Shown: positions 48,966-59,042 of the stretch, one piece after another | Position numbering within the stretch: position 1 is the first letter of the stretch | Layout: each line of letters starts with the position of its first letter | Notes under the pieces: model-generated | Told to the model about the DNA's origin: nothing | The model's input: the letters and a program-made list of their open reading frames with translations, nothing else | Database searches by the model: none | Made by a program: the position numbers and the translations under genes | Source of the DNA: Opitutaceae bacterium | GTDB taxonomy: Bacteria; Verrucomicrobiota; Verrucomicrobiia; Opitutales; Opitutaceae | DNA: 64,000 bases | Reading direction: 5' to 3' | NCBI GenBank assembly: GCA_028280945.1 | Contig: JANQKV010000031.1 | Span: forward strand, 1-64,000

Positions 48966-51900
48966 TCAAAGCTGATCCATCGACCGCGGCCGCTCCGCCG
49001 CAGACAGCGAAACCTTTGCCAGCAACGCAGTCGCGGAATCGCCGGAAAGCACCAAATCGGGTTCCATCGTTCCCTCCGTCATGGCTTCGGCCAAGGCGGC
49101 CAGATCCGCTTCCAATTCGGCATCGGCCTCAGACTGCTCGTCTTTCTCCTGTTCGGCCAGAGCTTCAATGGCAGCGGTCTCCGCAATCTCCGCCTCGGTC
49201 TGCACGAACTCCGCGTAGGTGTAGTTTACCCGCACGGTAAAGGTTGTTGTCGTGACCCCGGCACCTTCGGCGTGGCCATCGTCAATCAGGACGGTGACCG
49301 TGGCCTCGCCCCACCGGCCTTCCACGGTGGAATAGGTCAGAGTGCGTGCCGCGTCGATGCCGGCTACCGAAATGTTTTCGGCCGGCAGCAGGAACTCATT
49401 GCTGGACGACACATGCACGTCGATCTCGTCGGGCAGTCCGTCGGCGTCACCGACGGCGAATTCGACCGTAACAGGCTGGTCCGACCGGAAGTCCTCCGTG
49501 GACTGATCGGCCAGGGCGGTAATGGTCGGCACCACGTTTTCGATCGGTAGATCGACACTACGGATCTGATCGCGAATACCCTCCTCGGAAAAGTCCTGAT
49601 TGAACTGGGTAACTGAAGTCTCACCCAGAAACAGGGCGTCGAGGGCCGGGCGAAAGACTTCGGTGACGAAGGTACTGATGCGGGCCAGGGCGGCGGTGAG
49701 GTTAACGAGTTGAGCTGCCCGCATGGCTTCCACCCGATCCACAACATGGTGCAGGCCAACAACCGCAGCATTCAGTTGATCGGCCGGCGGAGGAGCCAGG
49801 CCCGCCAGCGAAATCGCCTCCAGCAGAACCGCCTGGAGGATAGGCTCAAAGTGCAGGTTAAGAAGCGCGGGGGCGGCGATGAGGTTGCCGTCATCATCAA
49901 CCAAGAGCGGGCTTTCACCAATGTCGGCCTTCACCATCAGATTGGCCACCGCTTGGATCAGGAAATTTTCTGCGGTTCCGTGATCAAGGGCTTCATTGGC
50001 TGCAATTCCCTCGGCCCTGCCGGCTGGAGCGAGCTCGGCCAGAGAAAGAATAATGTCGGCTCCCGCCTGGGCCAAAATCGACAGCAGCTTGGCCTTGGCC
50101 TGGCCGTCGTTACTGGACTGCACCTCCAATTGGATGTCGTAGGTCAGGATGTCAGTCGTGGGTGGCAGACCCAGCGCAACCACCAGCATTTCGTTGGCGC
50201 GCTCAGGTGAGACACCCCCCAGGACCAGGTAGGTATAGAGCTCCGAGAGAGGTGAAATCTGGGTGCTAAACACACTGCCGTAATTGGTGGCCACGACCGT
50301 GAGCGTGCGTTCATTGGGCAGACCGGTGTTCAAGTCGGTTCCGCCGCTGATGACAAACACGCCCTCTTCAGGGTCCAGAATCCCGTTGCCATTGGTGTCG
50401 TAGACACTGAGTTCGCCCAGGTCATGCCCGAACTCTTCCTGCGGGATGAAGGAGTAGTAACCGGCCTCATCGCTGGTTGTGCTGACCTCACCGTCATCGA
50501 GTTGGCCATTGCCGTTCAAATCGAGGAACACGGTGGCATCACGGAAATTGATGATGCCATGCGGTTCGTTGGCATCGAACAGGATCGTGTCTTCCGGCCC
50601 ATCCGGATCCTCGAGGCCAAAGCCAATCTCGGTGCCACCGACATGCACCAAGGTGCCCTCCGAAGGATCGATCTCGCCGTTGCCGTTCGTGTCAAACGGA
50701 GCAAGCGAACCGAGGTTGGTGATGTCGGCACGGGAGGCGGTGGAGAAGGTGTAATAACCGTCGTTGTCGGTATGGACCAGAGGCTCGCCATCATCGGCAA
50801 TCCGGTTCCCGTTGAGATCAAGGAAGACCACGGCATCGGCCAAGTCGATCAGCCCCGAGGCATCGGCTGCCGGCAGCACCATCGTCCCATCGTAGGCCTC
50901 TCCGACCACAAATTCACCGTCGGCGTTTTCGCTGATCATGAACCCACCCGAGGCAACCAAGGTGCCTTCGGTCTCATCAATCAGGCCGTCTTCATTCAGA
51001 TCGAAAGGAGCGAGTTCACCGAGGGAAACAACTTCAACCTCATCGTGATGGTCGTCGAAGTGATAGAACCCTTCCACGTCCGAGAAGACGAAAGGTTCGT
51101 CGGCGTCGAGGGTCTCGTTTTGGTTGAGATCGAGGAAGATAGTGGCACCGGCGTAGATCGTATGGCCTTCGGAGAAGCCAAGCAGACGGATCTGATCGTT
51201 GGCGCTGCCATCAACCACGGAGAAGCCACCGGTCAGGATAATGGTGCCTTCCCCGGGATCAATCCGACCGTTGTTGTTGAGGTCATAGGTTTCGAGCTCG
51301 CCGAGATGATTGATGCCGTCGTCAACCGGCAGGAAAACGTCGAGGAACGTGTAGGTCCCGTTTTCGTCACTGGTCACGGTGAACTCATCCGCATCGAGTT
51401 CTCCGTCAAAATCGGTGTCGAACCAGATGGTGGCCCCGGCATAGTCAGTGGCCCCGGTCAGGCCTCCTTCCGCCAAGGTGATCGGATCGGTGGCCGGGGC
51501 AGTTTCGTCGCTCAAGGGCGTGCCTCCCACCAGGAGGAAATTGCCCTCGTCCGCGCCGAGAACGCCGTCACCGTTGAGATCAAGCTCAGCCAACAGCGTC
51601 GCTTCTTCCTCTTCGTCGGTCAGGTTGGTGGTGGGTTCGTCGAAAGTAAATGTCCCGGTGTCGTCGGCGATGGTGGAAGGTTCACCCGCATCCTGCACGC
51701 CATTGAGATTGGCATCGAAGAATACGGTCGATCCCGCCACATCACTGAGCCAAATGCGGCCGGTGCGGAAATTGATGTGCACCGTCTTGGAGGCCTTGAC
51801 CTTGATGAAGCCCGCTCGCGCGCTGCCGGAGACGCGCACCTTGGCGGTCTCGTTGGTAACCGTGGCCGAGAAGGAGCCTTCAATCCCGAAGCGAATTCCC

Positions 51901-54900
51901 GCGATTTTGACCCTGGCCCAACCGGAGCCACTGACCCGCACCGTGAAACCACGGTTACTGAGGTGTACATATGAAGACAACCGCGCTCCCAGGTTGCTGT
52001 TGCCGAAGCTGGCCGAAGCGGAACCCGTCAGATACCAATTGCCCGTCCGGGTGTCGGCAGACCCTGAAACGTTGGCCTTAAACTTGCCGAACAAGTCAAG
52101 CTTGCCACTGAAGGAGAGCTGAATCCTGCGGGACGAATCAACTGATATGTTCACCGTCACGTTGAAGTTGACCACACTGGCCAACTTGAACGACGCCGAG
52201 ACTGACAGGGAGAATGAGCCGTCGGATGAGATGCTGGCGGTGCCACTGAGGTTAACCAACTTGATGTTGAAAGCGTAGAGACTGCCGCTGAAGGAACCAT
52301 TCAATCCAGCGACGGTGATGTTGCGGCCAAACAAACGAACCTGCTTGCGGTAGAGATTTAACGTGATGGTGGCGGAGAGCTGCGCCACGCTGCGGCTGCC
52401 AAAATTGATGTTGATCGACGCAGTCAGGTCAAAGTAACCGGTGCGCAGGTTCAACGTGCCGTAGAAGCTCGCGGTTTGGCCGAGAATGGACAGGGTCAAC
52501 GGATCGCTGGAGGGCACGCTGATCACACCATTGCTGGTGATCTTGATCGAACCACTGATGGTGAAGCCGGCCAAGGTCACGCGGGCGTTGGTCACCGCGA
52601 TGTAACCCGACTTCCGGGCAATCCCAAACCGCGTGGAGTTGGTGGTATTGACCGCAATTTCGAACGTGCCGCGTATCGTCAGCACCGAGGTGCTGATACT
52701 GGGCAGGCTCAGCGAAAGTTTAAAGGCGATGCCGCCGTTGAAGACGCCAAACGCTCCGCTGACACTGAATGAGATCCCCGCGATCGTGAAGGAAGCGGAC
52801 GCTTCTATGCTCACGGAATTTGAGCCCACGGTCATCACAAACGTGCCGTCAAAGGTAAATCCGGATGCCGTCAGGTTGCCATCAATGAAGACGCGAACGG
52901 TGTTGGCATTCACGCGGGTACCGCTGATGGTCACCCGGTTGTTGCGGGTATTGAGCTCCAATCGGAATGTCGCGCTCAGCGACCAGCCCTGCCCCGAAGG
53001 CACCCCGGTGCTGAGCGACAGGTCGATGACCGCCGCGATGCCCTGGTTGTTGATCGACAGACCGCCGTCAACGGTCAGGCGCAGCAGGCGCGTATTACCT
53101 ATCTGGATATCGAGGGTGGCATTGGCATCCACCGTGACCGTGTTGCCACTGACTTCAAAGAGGAAGGATCCGTCGAGATCCAGATCCCCCACCGACAGCG
53201 TGCCGTCGATCGACACCCGCACCGTGTTTCGTGGAATCGTCACGCCCACCAACGTCACCGCGCGGTTCCGCGTGTTGAACTCCATGGTCGCCGTGCCACT
53301 GATCGACCAACCTTGGTTATTGGACGTGCCCTGGGTGAGCGACAGCGACAGCACTGCGGCGACACCGTTAGATGCGATCTCGATACCACCGGCCACACTG
53401 AAGGACAGCAGTCGGGTATTACCGGCCTTGAGCTGGAACGACGCAACTACCTCGATCCGCAGCAGAGAAGGCGTGATCACCAGCGTGAATTGCCCGTTGG
53501 TGAGCTCAAACGCCCCGGCCACGGTCATGCTGCCCCGAATGTCGATGTAGAGATATGATTCGGCGCGATTGTTGGGCGAGATGCCGCTCACCGATACGCT
53601 GGTGGAGCCATCGGAAAGCACGACCCCACTGGGCAACGAGTAGCTGACCGTGCGCCCGGTGGTGTTGAAGATCAGCTGGAAGGATGCGTCGACCGATATG
53701 TCCGCCGCACCCGCGCCAAAACTGCCCACCAGCGTAAGGTCCGCCTTTGCCGCGATGCCATCACTGCGGATCGCGAAGAACCCCTGGGTGTAAAGCCTGG
53801 CCGTTGGGTTGCTGCGTTCACCGATCAGGATGTTGGCATCAACCACCAAATCCAGGCCGCTGGCGCTCAAGGAGAACACGAAGGTGCCCTCCATGTAGAA
53901 CCAGTCCGCCCCGCCCTGCTGGATCTGGAGAGAGCCGCTGATGACAGCGGCAAACGTCTTCGGCGCGAGCGTGTAGTTGGTTGGTGATCCACCCGGCAAG
54001 GTGATCGACGTCGTGATCTCCTGGTTTGTCGTATTGATTTCCAACAACGCCGTGCCGCCGGCAACGATGCCCTTGTCCTCCAACTGGTCGAATTTGACGT
54101 CGAGCACCGCGACCCCATAGAGGCTCGTGGAACCACCATTCTTTTCGATCACAAAGATGCCCGCGGTGGTGATCGCATTGCCCAGGCCCGACATGCTCAG
54201 GCTGCCGGAGAACTCGATGGTCGTCTTGTTGGCGGAGATGGTCAGCTCGATGGTTGCGTCGAGGGTGATGTTGCCCACTCCCTCCAGCTCGGCGATGGCT
54301 CCTCCGCTGATCGAAAGGAAGAAACTCGCCGCGGTGGACGCCGATGACGCCGCCGACCCGTCCGCCGCCAGGAACTTGAACTGCAGCGCACCGTAATACG
54401 TGATGAGCGTGGGATCCTCCGGCTCCTCCGCCAGGAACAGGAACGTGCCGCTTGTCTGAATTTGCGTCAGGTTGGCGTAAAGCCGGTAGTTCATCGAGAA
54501 CGTATCGGCAAACGTGCCGCGCGCGTTGATGAACACCCTGCCCTCGGTGTCGAACATCACATCGATGTCGGCCCGGAAAGTGGAGGTGGAGGCGTAAGCC
54601 GAGTAGAGGGTGGCCCCGCCCTGAATGATCATGGGTTGGTTGAAGACATCCCAGAAATCCCCGCTGCCGCCGGACGTGGCCTGGTTGGCCACTGCTGTCT
54701 CCAATTGGTCGATCCATTCGTCAACCGTGAGCTCGCTGGCCGGCACAAAGGCCGAGTCCTTCATGGCAAAGGGATCGGTGATATCGGGCAGCGTGGAGCT
54801 GAAGGTCACCCCCGCCCGAAAGTCCGTGATCGACAGTCCGGAGATGGGTTCCAACAGCACTGGCACGCTCACGCCAAGGTAGATTTGCAGCGGGCCCAGT

Positions 54901-57900
54901 TCGGAAAGTCCAATGCGGATCTCGAAACCGGAGGTGCCGGCAAATTCGAACGCCGCCTGCACTCCACCATAAAGCACGCGTTGCGCCACCACGGCATCGG
55001 TGTCGAAGGAGGTGACCACATTGCCATCGGCATCGAGCTTGAGAATGCCCACCAACAGGGTGCCGGAAACCTCGCCGCCAAACGCGCCGCCGCTCACGCT
55101 TACCGCCACCGTATCGAGATCGGTGATGGGGAACTTGCCGTCCTTGAGCTCACCCACGTCGATGACAACGCCCTCCACCGTGCCGGAAACACTCAGGCCA
55201 TCGAGGCCATTGATGCTGTTGATCGAAGCGGAGAGGATGAGTTTGAAATCCGCCGGATCAGCCGCCAGGTCGTCCCAAGTGATGGTAAGCGCATCGATCG
55301 TGATCGGCAGCCAGTCCGGCCACTTGAGCGCCGCCGCACTGGCCGAAACCGAAACACTGAATCCGGAGAACGTCTGGAACGTGCCATCCGCGGCGAAACC
55401 AAAATTGGTTGCAGTGCCGCTCAGATCACCCAGCCCCGGGAAGGCAACCGACATGGACCCAAACTGCGCGACCGTGTCGCTGCCCGTCGCCGTAAAGTCG
55501 AAGGAGGCGTCCGTCGCCGAAAACGTCATCAACGAGCCAAAGCTGAACGAGAGCGACTCAATGGACCCGGAGGTCAGTTGCAGGCTGTTGAGCGTGATGC
55601 CAAACCCGCTGCCCGCCGTGGCCTGCAGGGTAAATCCGAGCGAAGCGTTCGTGACGCTGACATTGTCGCCGTAGGTGAAACTGACGGTGAAGTCGCCCGC
55701 CAGGTCGAGCACCCCTCCGGAAATGGAACCCGTGATCGAGATCGAGGCATCGCCGGAAATGCCCTTCATGTTGTCGTTGGCTACCAACTCGAGGGTGCCG
55801 GCAAAGTCCGAAACAAACCCGCCGTCCTGATAGCCGCCCAGCGTGATCGAACCTGCCATCACCACGGTGTCGCCGATCGCCAGGTCGCTGAACCCGATCG
55901 TGATCGGACCGATGTCCTTCGGCTTGATGCCGCTGCTATCGATCGAGACGGTGAAGGTGAAGGTGTTGGAGCCCGCCTCGGAGAGTTCACTGTCGCCGAT
56001 CTGCAGAATCGGAGTGAACGGCAAAGCGCTGAGCTTGTCGAAGTCGAACGCGCCGGTGACCGTCAGATCAAAAGCATTGAGTGAAAAGACCTCGCCATCA
56101 TCCCGCACCCCATTGCCATTGGTGTCTCCCGCAAAAACTGCCTCCATCGAATTCACGTTGAAGGGCAGGAAATCGCCGATCCCGAGAGCGTCCGTAAGTC
56201 CCGAAGTATCGAGCGAAAGGCTGACTGCGCTGAAGTTGCCGGCGGCGGTCACCTCCAAGCCCGTCAGGGTGCCGGTCACGGCGGTGGAGGGCACGGCCAC
56301 GCTCAGCGTGTCGACCGAGAAGACTGTCTGCTCCGGTGGACCGGTCGGGTCGTAACCGAAGGCGATGCCCGTCGCGGTGAAGGTGAGCAACGAACCAATC
56401 TCCGCATCGAGACTGGTGATCGACAGGCCAAACGCCTTGGTGGCGACATTAAAAGAACCGCTGATGCCGGTGAGCGTCGCCGTCGCGGCCGAGCCCGGAA
56501 ACAACGTGGCTGAAGCCGCCGAAAGTTCGAGGGTGCCGGTGGGGGTCTGACCGACCGTGTAGTCCACGTTGGTCAGGGTGACATCGAGACTGCCAACCGT
56601 CATGACCCCGCCAATGTCGTGGTCACCCAGGGTCACGCTGGCCGAATCAAACGCGAAGCCATCCTGGCGAATCGTCAGATTGGATACCGTGGCCGTCGGC
56701 GGATCGGAGCCGCTCTCCTGCAACGCGATCAGTGAAATCGATACACTGCTGGCCGCGGCGATGGTCTGGCTGGGATCGGTATTGCGACGATCGTAGGTGA
56801 CCGCGAGGCCAGCCACCGCAACGGACAACACGTCCGGCATCAGGACATCCAGCTGATCAACCGTGATGGCGAGGGTTTCGGTCGAAAAATCATAGCTGCC
56901 CGAGAAGCCCAGGGCATCGGCATCATCGCCATCGGTCACACTCGCGGTGAAGCTTGTACTGTCCGGCATCAATGCGGCTGAACCTGCCTCCATCGCCAGG
57001 CTGCCGGTCAAGGTGCCGGCCCCGATGTCCCCGACGAGGGTCGCGGTGGCGGTGAAGTCCGTGGCGGTGAAAAGGGTTTGGCTGCCGGTTCCGGCAAAAT
57101 TCAGCGTAGCGATCGAGGCGGTACCCGTGACGTTAACCGTCGTCCGGTCGTAGGTCGCCGAGAGGCCGATCACAACCGGTGAGCCGCCTGAACTCAGGAA
57201 GTCGGTTTGGAGCGAGGCATCGAAGGATCCGGCAAAGGTGCTGGAGGTAACGGTGGTCGAGACGTTGAGCGAGGTCAGCTCGAGGGCAAAGATCTGCAGG
57301 CCGGTCGCGGAACCGGTGATCGTCCATTCGTTGGTGCCGGAGTTGTAGGAACCGGACAGATTCACCACACCTTGGGTGCTGCCATCGGACTGGGTGACAC
57401 CTGGCAGGGTCGCCGTCCCACTGAGAGTGACATCAAATGCCTGAGCCACCGTGAGGGCGACCAAATCCGCCGTGAGGGTGTAGTTACCGCCGAAGGTCAA
57501 TTCCACCGGTCCGGCCGTAAAGGTCAGGCTCACACCCGCCGTGCCGCTGGCAGCGGCCGCAATGTTGGCAGCGGTGAAGTCAGTGATGACGTAGTTCGTG
57601 CTGGTATCCGCAAAGCCAAGCGTCACATCGATCGTGGCCATGCCCGTGCCGGAGAAGCTGGTGGCGCTGCCGCCGGCGGTGCCACTGCCGGAAAGCGTGC
57701 CGGTGCCGGTCACCGAAAGCACCAAAGCCGAATCGCCGGTGATCAAAAGCCCCGCCGAGGAATCGAGCACAAAGCCCAGATTAAGCACGAGGCTTCCCGA
57801 CCAAGTAATCGATCCGTCCAAATTCACACTGCTGGCCAGACCATTAAGAATTCCAGAAGTGGAGTCGTTGAAGGAGTCGCCCGCAAAACCACCATCGATG

Positions 57901-58772
57901 CCAAAGCCCGAGCCAATGGTGAGGCTGTAGGTGCCCTCCAGCAGGCTCGTGCCGGTGGTCGCTGCAATATTGGTGCCACCACTGCTGTAACCACCGTCGA
58001 TGGCCGTGATGGTGAAGCCGGCCGCATCAAGCGAACTCACGAAACTGTTAATCGTTTCGTCCGCCGAGAAATCCGGCAGCGCCGCCGTATCGATGAGAAC
58101 CTCCAGGCCAAACATGTTGGCCAAGCTGTCCGGCACCACCGGCAAACTGACTTCCGAACGTCCCTGCCCCGCCCAGTCAATCGATCCCAGGTCAAAAAAA
58201 GCTCCCCAAGACGACAAAGCACCATCGAGCAATCCCAGCTCGTTGGTGAAGGTATCCGCCAACCCTAAAGTCATCGCCGCCGCCGTCGGCGCGCTCGCAT
58301 CTCCCGAGGCAATCATGGCTTGCACGATTGCTTTTGTTGCCGGCGGTCCGTTGGGCAATGGGTCTCCGGGTTGGATCGTGGAAACAAAAACTACGGTGGT
58401 GACCGGGTCGATAGGTTCGAGTCCTCCGTCGGGGATCACCTTGTCGGCGACTGCGCCGTCGTCCGCTTCTTCGGTCTGCTCGGTCTCGTTGCGAGCTACT
58501 TCAGAGATGCCCTCGGTCGTCTCGACTGCCCCTGCCGGCAACCAATCCGCATCGGCAGGTGTCGCAGAATCCGCATCTCCGGTTGCCGTCGTTTCGACAA
58601 TCTGAGCCGTGGTCAAATCTTCGGCCCAAGGGTCGATCTCAACCACCGTCGCCAGTCCTTCTGCCGACAACAGAATCCGTTTTTCCAACATCTCCAGATC
58701 ATATCGATCCACCTCGCGGGGAACGCTGGATTTGCGGAAGAGGCGAAACACGGGAAGAAAAAACCCCGTCAT
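48966..58772 (-). CDS. Giant LEPR-XLL-type repeat protein (3,268 residues), proposed export substrate
   Basis: The first gene of the export locus. The N-terminus lacks a normal signal peptide; instead a basic patch (RLFRKSSVPREVDRYDLE) is followed by MLEKRILLSAEG at about residues 28-39, matching the LEPR-XLL pattern found at the start of very large bacterial proteins. Residues about 150-2330 are low-Cys, Ser/Thr/Gly/Ala-rich beta-strand repeats (adhesin- or helix-like), including tandem units of about 140 residues at 52560-54060. About 2340-2830 hold five calcium-type repeats (FLDLNGNG / FDTNGNGEIDP). Near the C-terminus (about 3080-3180) is a cadherin/Ig-like domain, then an acidic Ala/Glu tail. 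ATG 58772 preferred over TTG 58787. Role: probably cell-surface adhesion or matrix. Confidence 0.85.
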   Translation of the reverse strand: MTGFFLPVFRLFRKSSVPREVDRYDLEMLEKRILLSAEGLATVVEIDPWAEDLTTAQIVETTATGDADSATPADADWLPAGAVETTEGISEVARNETEQTEEADDGAVADKVIPDGGLEPIDPVTTVVFVSTIQPGDPLPNGPPATKAIVQAMIASGDASAPTAAAMTLGLADTFTNELGLLDGALSSWGAFFDLGSIDWAGQGRSEVSLPVVPDSLANMFGLEVLIDTAALPDFSADETINSFVSSLDAAGFTITAIDGGYSSGGTNIAATTGTSLLEGTYSLTIGSGFGIDGGFAGDSFNDSTSGILNGLASSVNLDGSITWSGSLVLNLGFVLDSSAGLLITGDSALVLSVTGTGTLSGSGTAGGSATSFSGTGMATIDVTLGFADTSTNYVITDFTAANIAAAASGTAGVSLTFTAGPVELTFGGNYTLTADLVALTVAQAFDVTLSGTATLPGVTQSDGSTQGVVNLSGSYNSGTNEWTITGSATGLQIFALELTSLNVSTTVTSSTFAGSFDASLQTDFLSSGGSPVVIGLSATYDRTTVNVTGTASIATLNFAGTGSQTLFTATDFTATATLVGDIGAGTLTGSLAMEAGSAALMPDSTSFTASVTDGDDADALGFSGSYDFSTETLAITVDQLDVLMPDVLSVAVAGLAVTYDRRNTDPSQTIAAASSVSISLIALQESGSDPPTATVSNLTIRQDGFAFDSASVTLGDHDIGGVMTVGSLDVTLTNVDYTVGQTPTGTLELSAASATLFPGSAATATLTGISGSFNVATKAFGLSITSLDAEIGSLLTFTATGIAFGYDPTGPPEQTVFSVDTLSVAVPSTAVTGTLTGLEVTAAGNFSAVSLSLDTSGLTDALGIGDFLPFNVNSMEAVFAGDTNGNGVRDDGEVFSLNAFDLTVTGAFDFDKLSALPFTPILQIGDSELSEAGSNTFTFTVSIDSSGIKPKDIGPITIGFSDLAIGDTVVMAGSITLGGYQDGGFVSDFAGTLELVANDNMKGISGDASISITGSISGGVLDLAGDFTVSFTYGDNVSVTNASLGFTLQATAGSGFGITLNSLQLTSGSIESLSFSFGSLMTFSATDASFDFTATGSDTVAQFGSMSVAFPGLGDLSGTATNFGFAADGTFQTFSGFSVSVSASAAALKWPDWLPITIDALTITWDDLAADPADFKLILSASINSINGLDGLSVSGTVEGVVIDVGELKDGKFPITDLDTVAVSVSGGAFGGEVSGTLLVGILKLDADGNVVTSFDTDAVVAQRVLYGGVQAAFEFAGTSGFEIRIGLSELGPLQIYLGVSVPVLLEPISGLSITDFRAGVTFSSTLPDITDPFAMKDSAFVPASELTVDEWIDQLETAVANQATSGGSGDFWDVFNQPMIIQGGATLYSAYASTSTFRADIDVMFDTEGRVFINARGTFADTFSMNYRLYANLTQIQTSGTFLFLAEEPEDPTLITYYGALQFKFLAADGSAASSASTAASFFLSISGGAIAELEGVGNITLDATIELTISANKTTIEFSGSLSMSGLGNAITTAGIFVIEKNGGSTSLYGVAVLDVKFDQLEDKGIVAGGTALLEINTTNQEITTSITLPGGSPTNYTLAPKTFAAVISGSLQIQQGGADWFYMEGTFVFSLSASGLDLVVDANILIGERSNPTARLYTQGFFAIRSDGIAAKADLTLVGSFGAGAADISVDASFQLIFNTTGRTVSYSLPSGVVLSDGSTSVSVSGISPNNRAESYLYIDIRGSMTVAGAFELTNGQFTLVITPSLLRIEVVASFQLKAGNTRLLSFSVAGGIEIASNGVAAVLSLSLTQGTSNNQGWSISGTATMEFNTRNRAVTLVGVTIPRNTVRVSIDGTLSVGDLDLDGSFLFEVSGNTVTVDANATLDIQIGNTRLLRLTVDGGLSINNQGIAAVIDLSLSTGVPSGQGWSLSATFRLELNTRNNRVTISGTRVNANTVRVFIDGNLTASGFTFDGTFVMTVGSNSVSIEASASFTIAGISFSVSGAFGVFNGGIAFKLSLSLPSISTSVLTIRGTFEIAVNTTNSTRFGIARKSGYIAVTNARVTLAGFTISGSIKITSNGVISVPSSDPLTLSILGQTASFYGTLNLRTGYFDLTASININFGSRSVAQLSATITLNLYRKQVRLFGRNITVAGLNGSFSGSLYAFNIKLVNLSGTASISSDGSFSLSVSASFKLASVVNFNVTVNISVDSSRRIQLSFSGKLDLFGKFKANVSGSADTRTGNWYLTGSASASFGNSNLGARLSSYVHLSNRGFTVRVSGSGWARVKIAGIRFGIEGSFSATVTNETAKVRVSGSARAGFIKVKASKTVHINFRTGRIWLSDVAGSTVFFDANLNGVQDAGEPSTIADDTGTFTFDEPTTNLTDEEEEATLLAELDLNGDGVLGADEGNFLLVGGTPLSDETAPATDPITLAEGGLTGATDYAGATIWFDTDFDGELDADEFTVTSDENGTYTFLDVFLPVDDGINHLGELETYDLNNNGRIDPGEGTIILTGGFSVVDGSANDQIRLLGFSEGHTIYAGATIFLDLNQNETLDADEPFVFSDVEGFYHFDDHHDEVEVVSLGELAPFDLNEDGLIDETEGTLVASGGFMISENADGEFVVGEAYDGTMVLPAADASGLIDLADAVVFLDLNGNRIADDGEPLVHTDNDGYYTFSTASRADITNLGSLAPFDTNGNGEIDPSEGTLVHVGGTEIGFGLEDPDGPEDTILFDANEPHGIINFRDATVFLDLNGNGQLDDGEVSTTSDEAGYYSFIPQEEFGHDLGELSVYDTNGNGILDPEEGVFVISGGTDLNTGLPNERTLTVVATNYGSVFSTQISPLSELYTYLVLGGVSPERANEMLVVALGLPPTTDILTYDIQLEVQSSNDGQAKAKLLSILAQAGADIILSLAELAPAGRAEGIAANEALDHGTAENFLIQAVANLMVKADIGESPLLVDDDGNLIAAPALLNLHFEPILQAVLLEAISLAGLAPPPADQLNAAVVGLHHVVDRVEAMRAAQLVNLTAALARISTFVTEVFRPALDALFLGETSVTQFNQDFSEEGIRDQIRSVDLPIENVVPTITALADQSTEDFRSDQPVTVEFAVGDADGLPDEIDVHVSSSNEFLLPAENISVAGIDAARTLTYSTVEGRWGEATVTVLIDDGHAEGAGVTTTTFTVRVNYTYAEFVQTEAEIAETAAIEALAEQEKDEQSEADAELEADLAALAEAMTEGTMEPDLVLSGDSATALLAKVSLSAAERPRSMDQL
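50290..51760 (-). repeat. Five SdrD-B/EF-hand-like calcium-type repeats in the giant protein
   Basis: Five tandem units of about 80-95 residues. Each has a first loop like VFLDLNGNGQLDDGE, a beta segment (SDEAGYYSF type), then LG(E/S)L and a second loop like YDTNGNGILDPEEG followed by V(I/V)SGG. The DxNxNGxxDxxE spacing is that of EF-hand/dockerin calcium loops, and VFLDLN...GYYSF is SdrD-B-like. Calcium could stiffen this segment after export. Confidence 0.8.
52560..54060 (-). repeat. Tandem units of about 140 residues in the giant protein
   Basis: Recurring blocks mark four to five units: (F/I)NT(T/R)NR-x-V near each unit start, NTVRV(S/F)IDG, GNTRLL(S/R)(F/L), and (S/N)NG(V/I)AAV. Two adjacent units (about 52900-53400) are the most alike, implying later duplication. 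The pattern suggests a repeating beta-solenoid or rod. Confidence 0.7.
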
Positions 58773-58797
58773 CCGGATAAGGAGCAAGCCTCGATTC

Positions 58798-58813
58798 TGT
58801 TAATATTGTTAAT
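58798..58813 (-). promoter_or_regulatory. Direct repeat ATTAACA-AT-ATTAACA upstream of the giant gene
   Basis: Two identical heptamers with nine-base periodicity lie 26-41 bases upstream of the giant-protein ATG in an AT-rich pocket (about 58791-58825). Similar TTAA-type repeats occur before the TolC gene. They may be a regulator site or part of the promoter. Confidence 0.45.
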
Positions 58814-59042
58814 GATATATGAAGATTCGGAAGCATTTGAAGCCCCCTCGACAATTGACCGGGTCGCTCCCGCAGCCCGTTACCTTTGGGTCCGCTGCCT
58901 CCGGCTCATGTCGCAAATCCTGCCGCAGTCCTGGCAAGGACGGACGCCGCCTACCCCCTCCTCGCCCACCGAACCAAACCCTGTTCGCTGCAATTCCATC
59001 GAGCCACTTGCATCACGCCCGCCATCAGCCCATCCATGCGCC

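Noticed and set aside
58320..59042. N-terminal extension of the HAD phosphatase by 241 codons
   Set aside because: The extension overlaps the start of the giant gene on the other strand and carries no conserved residues; the HAD fold begins at 59043.
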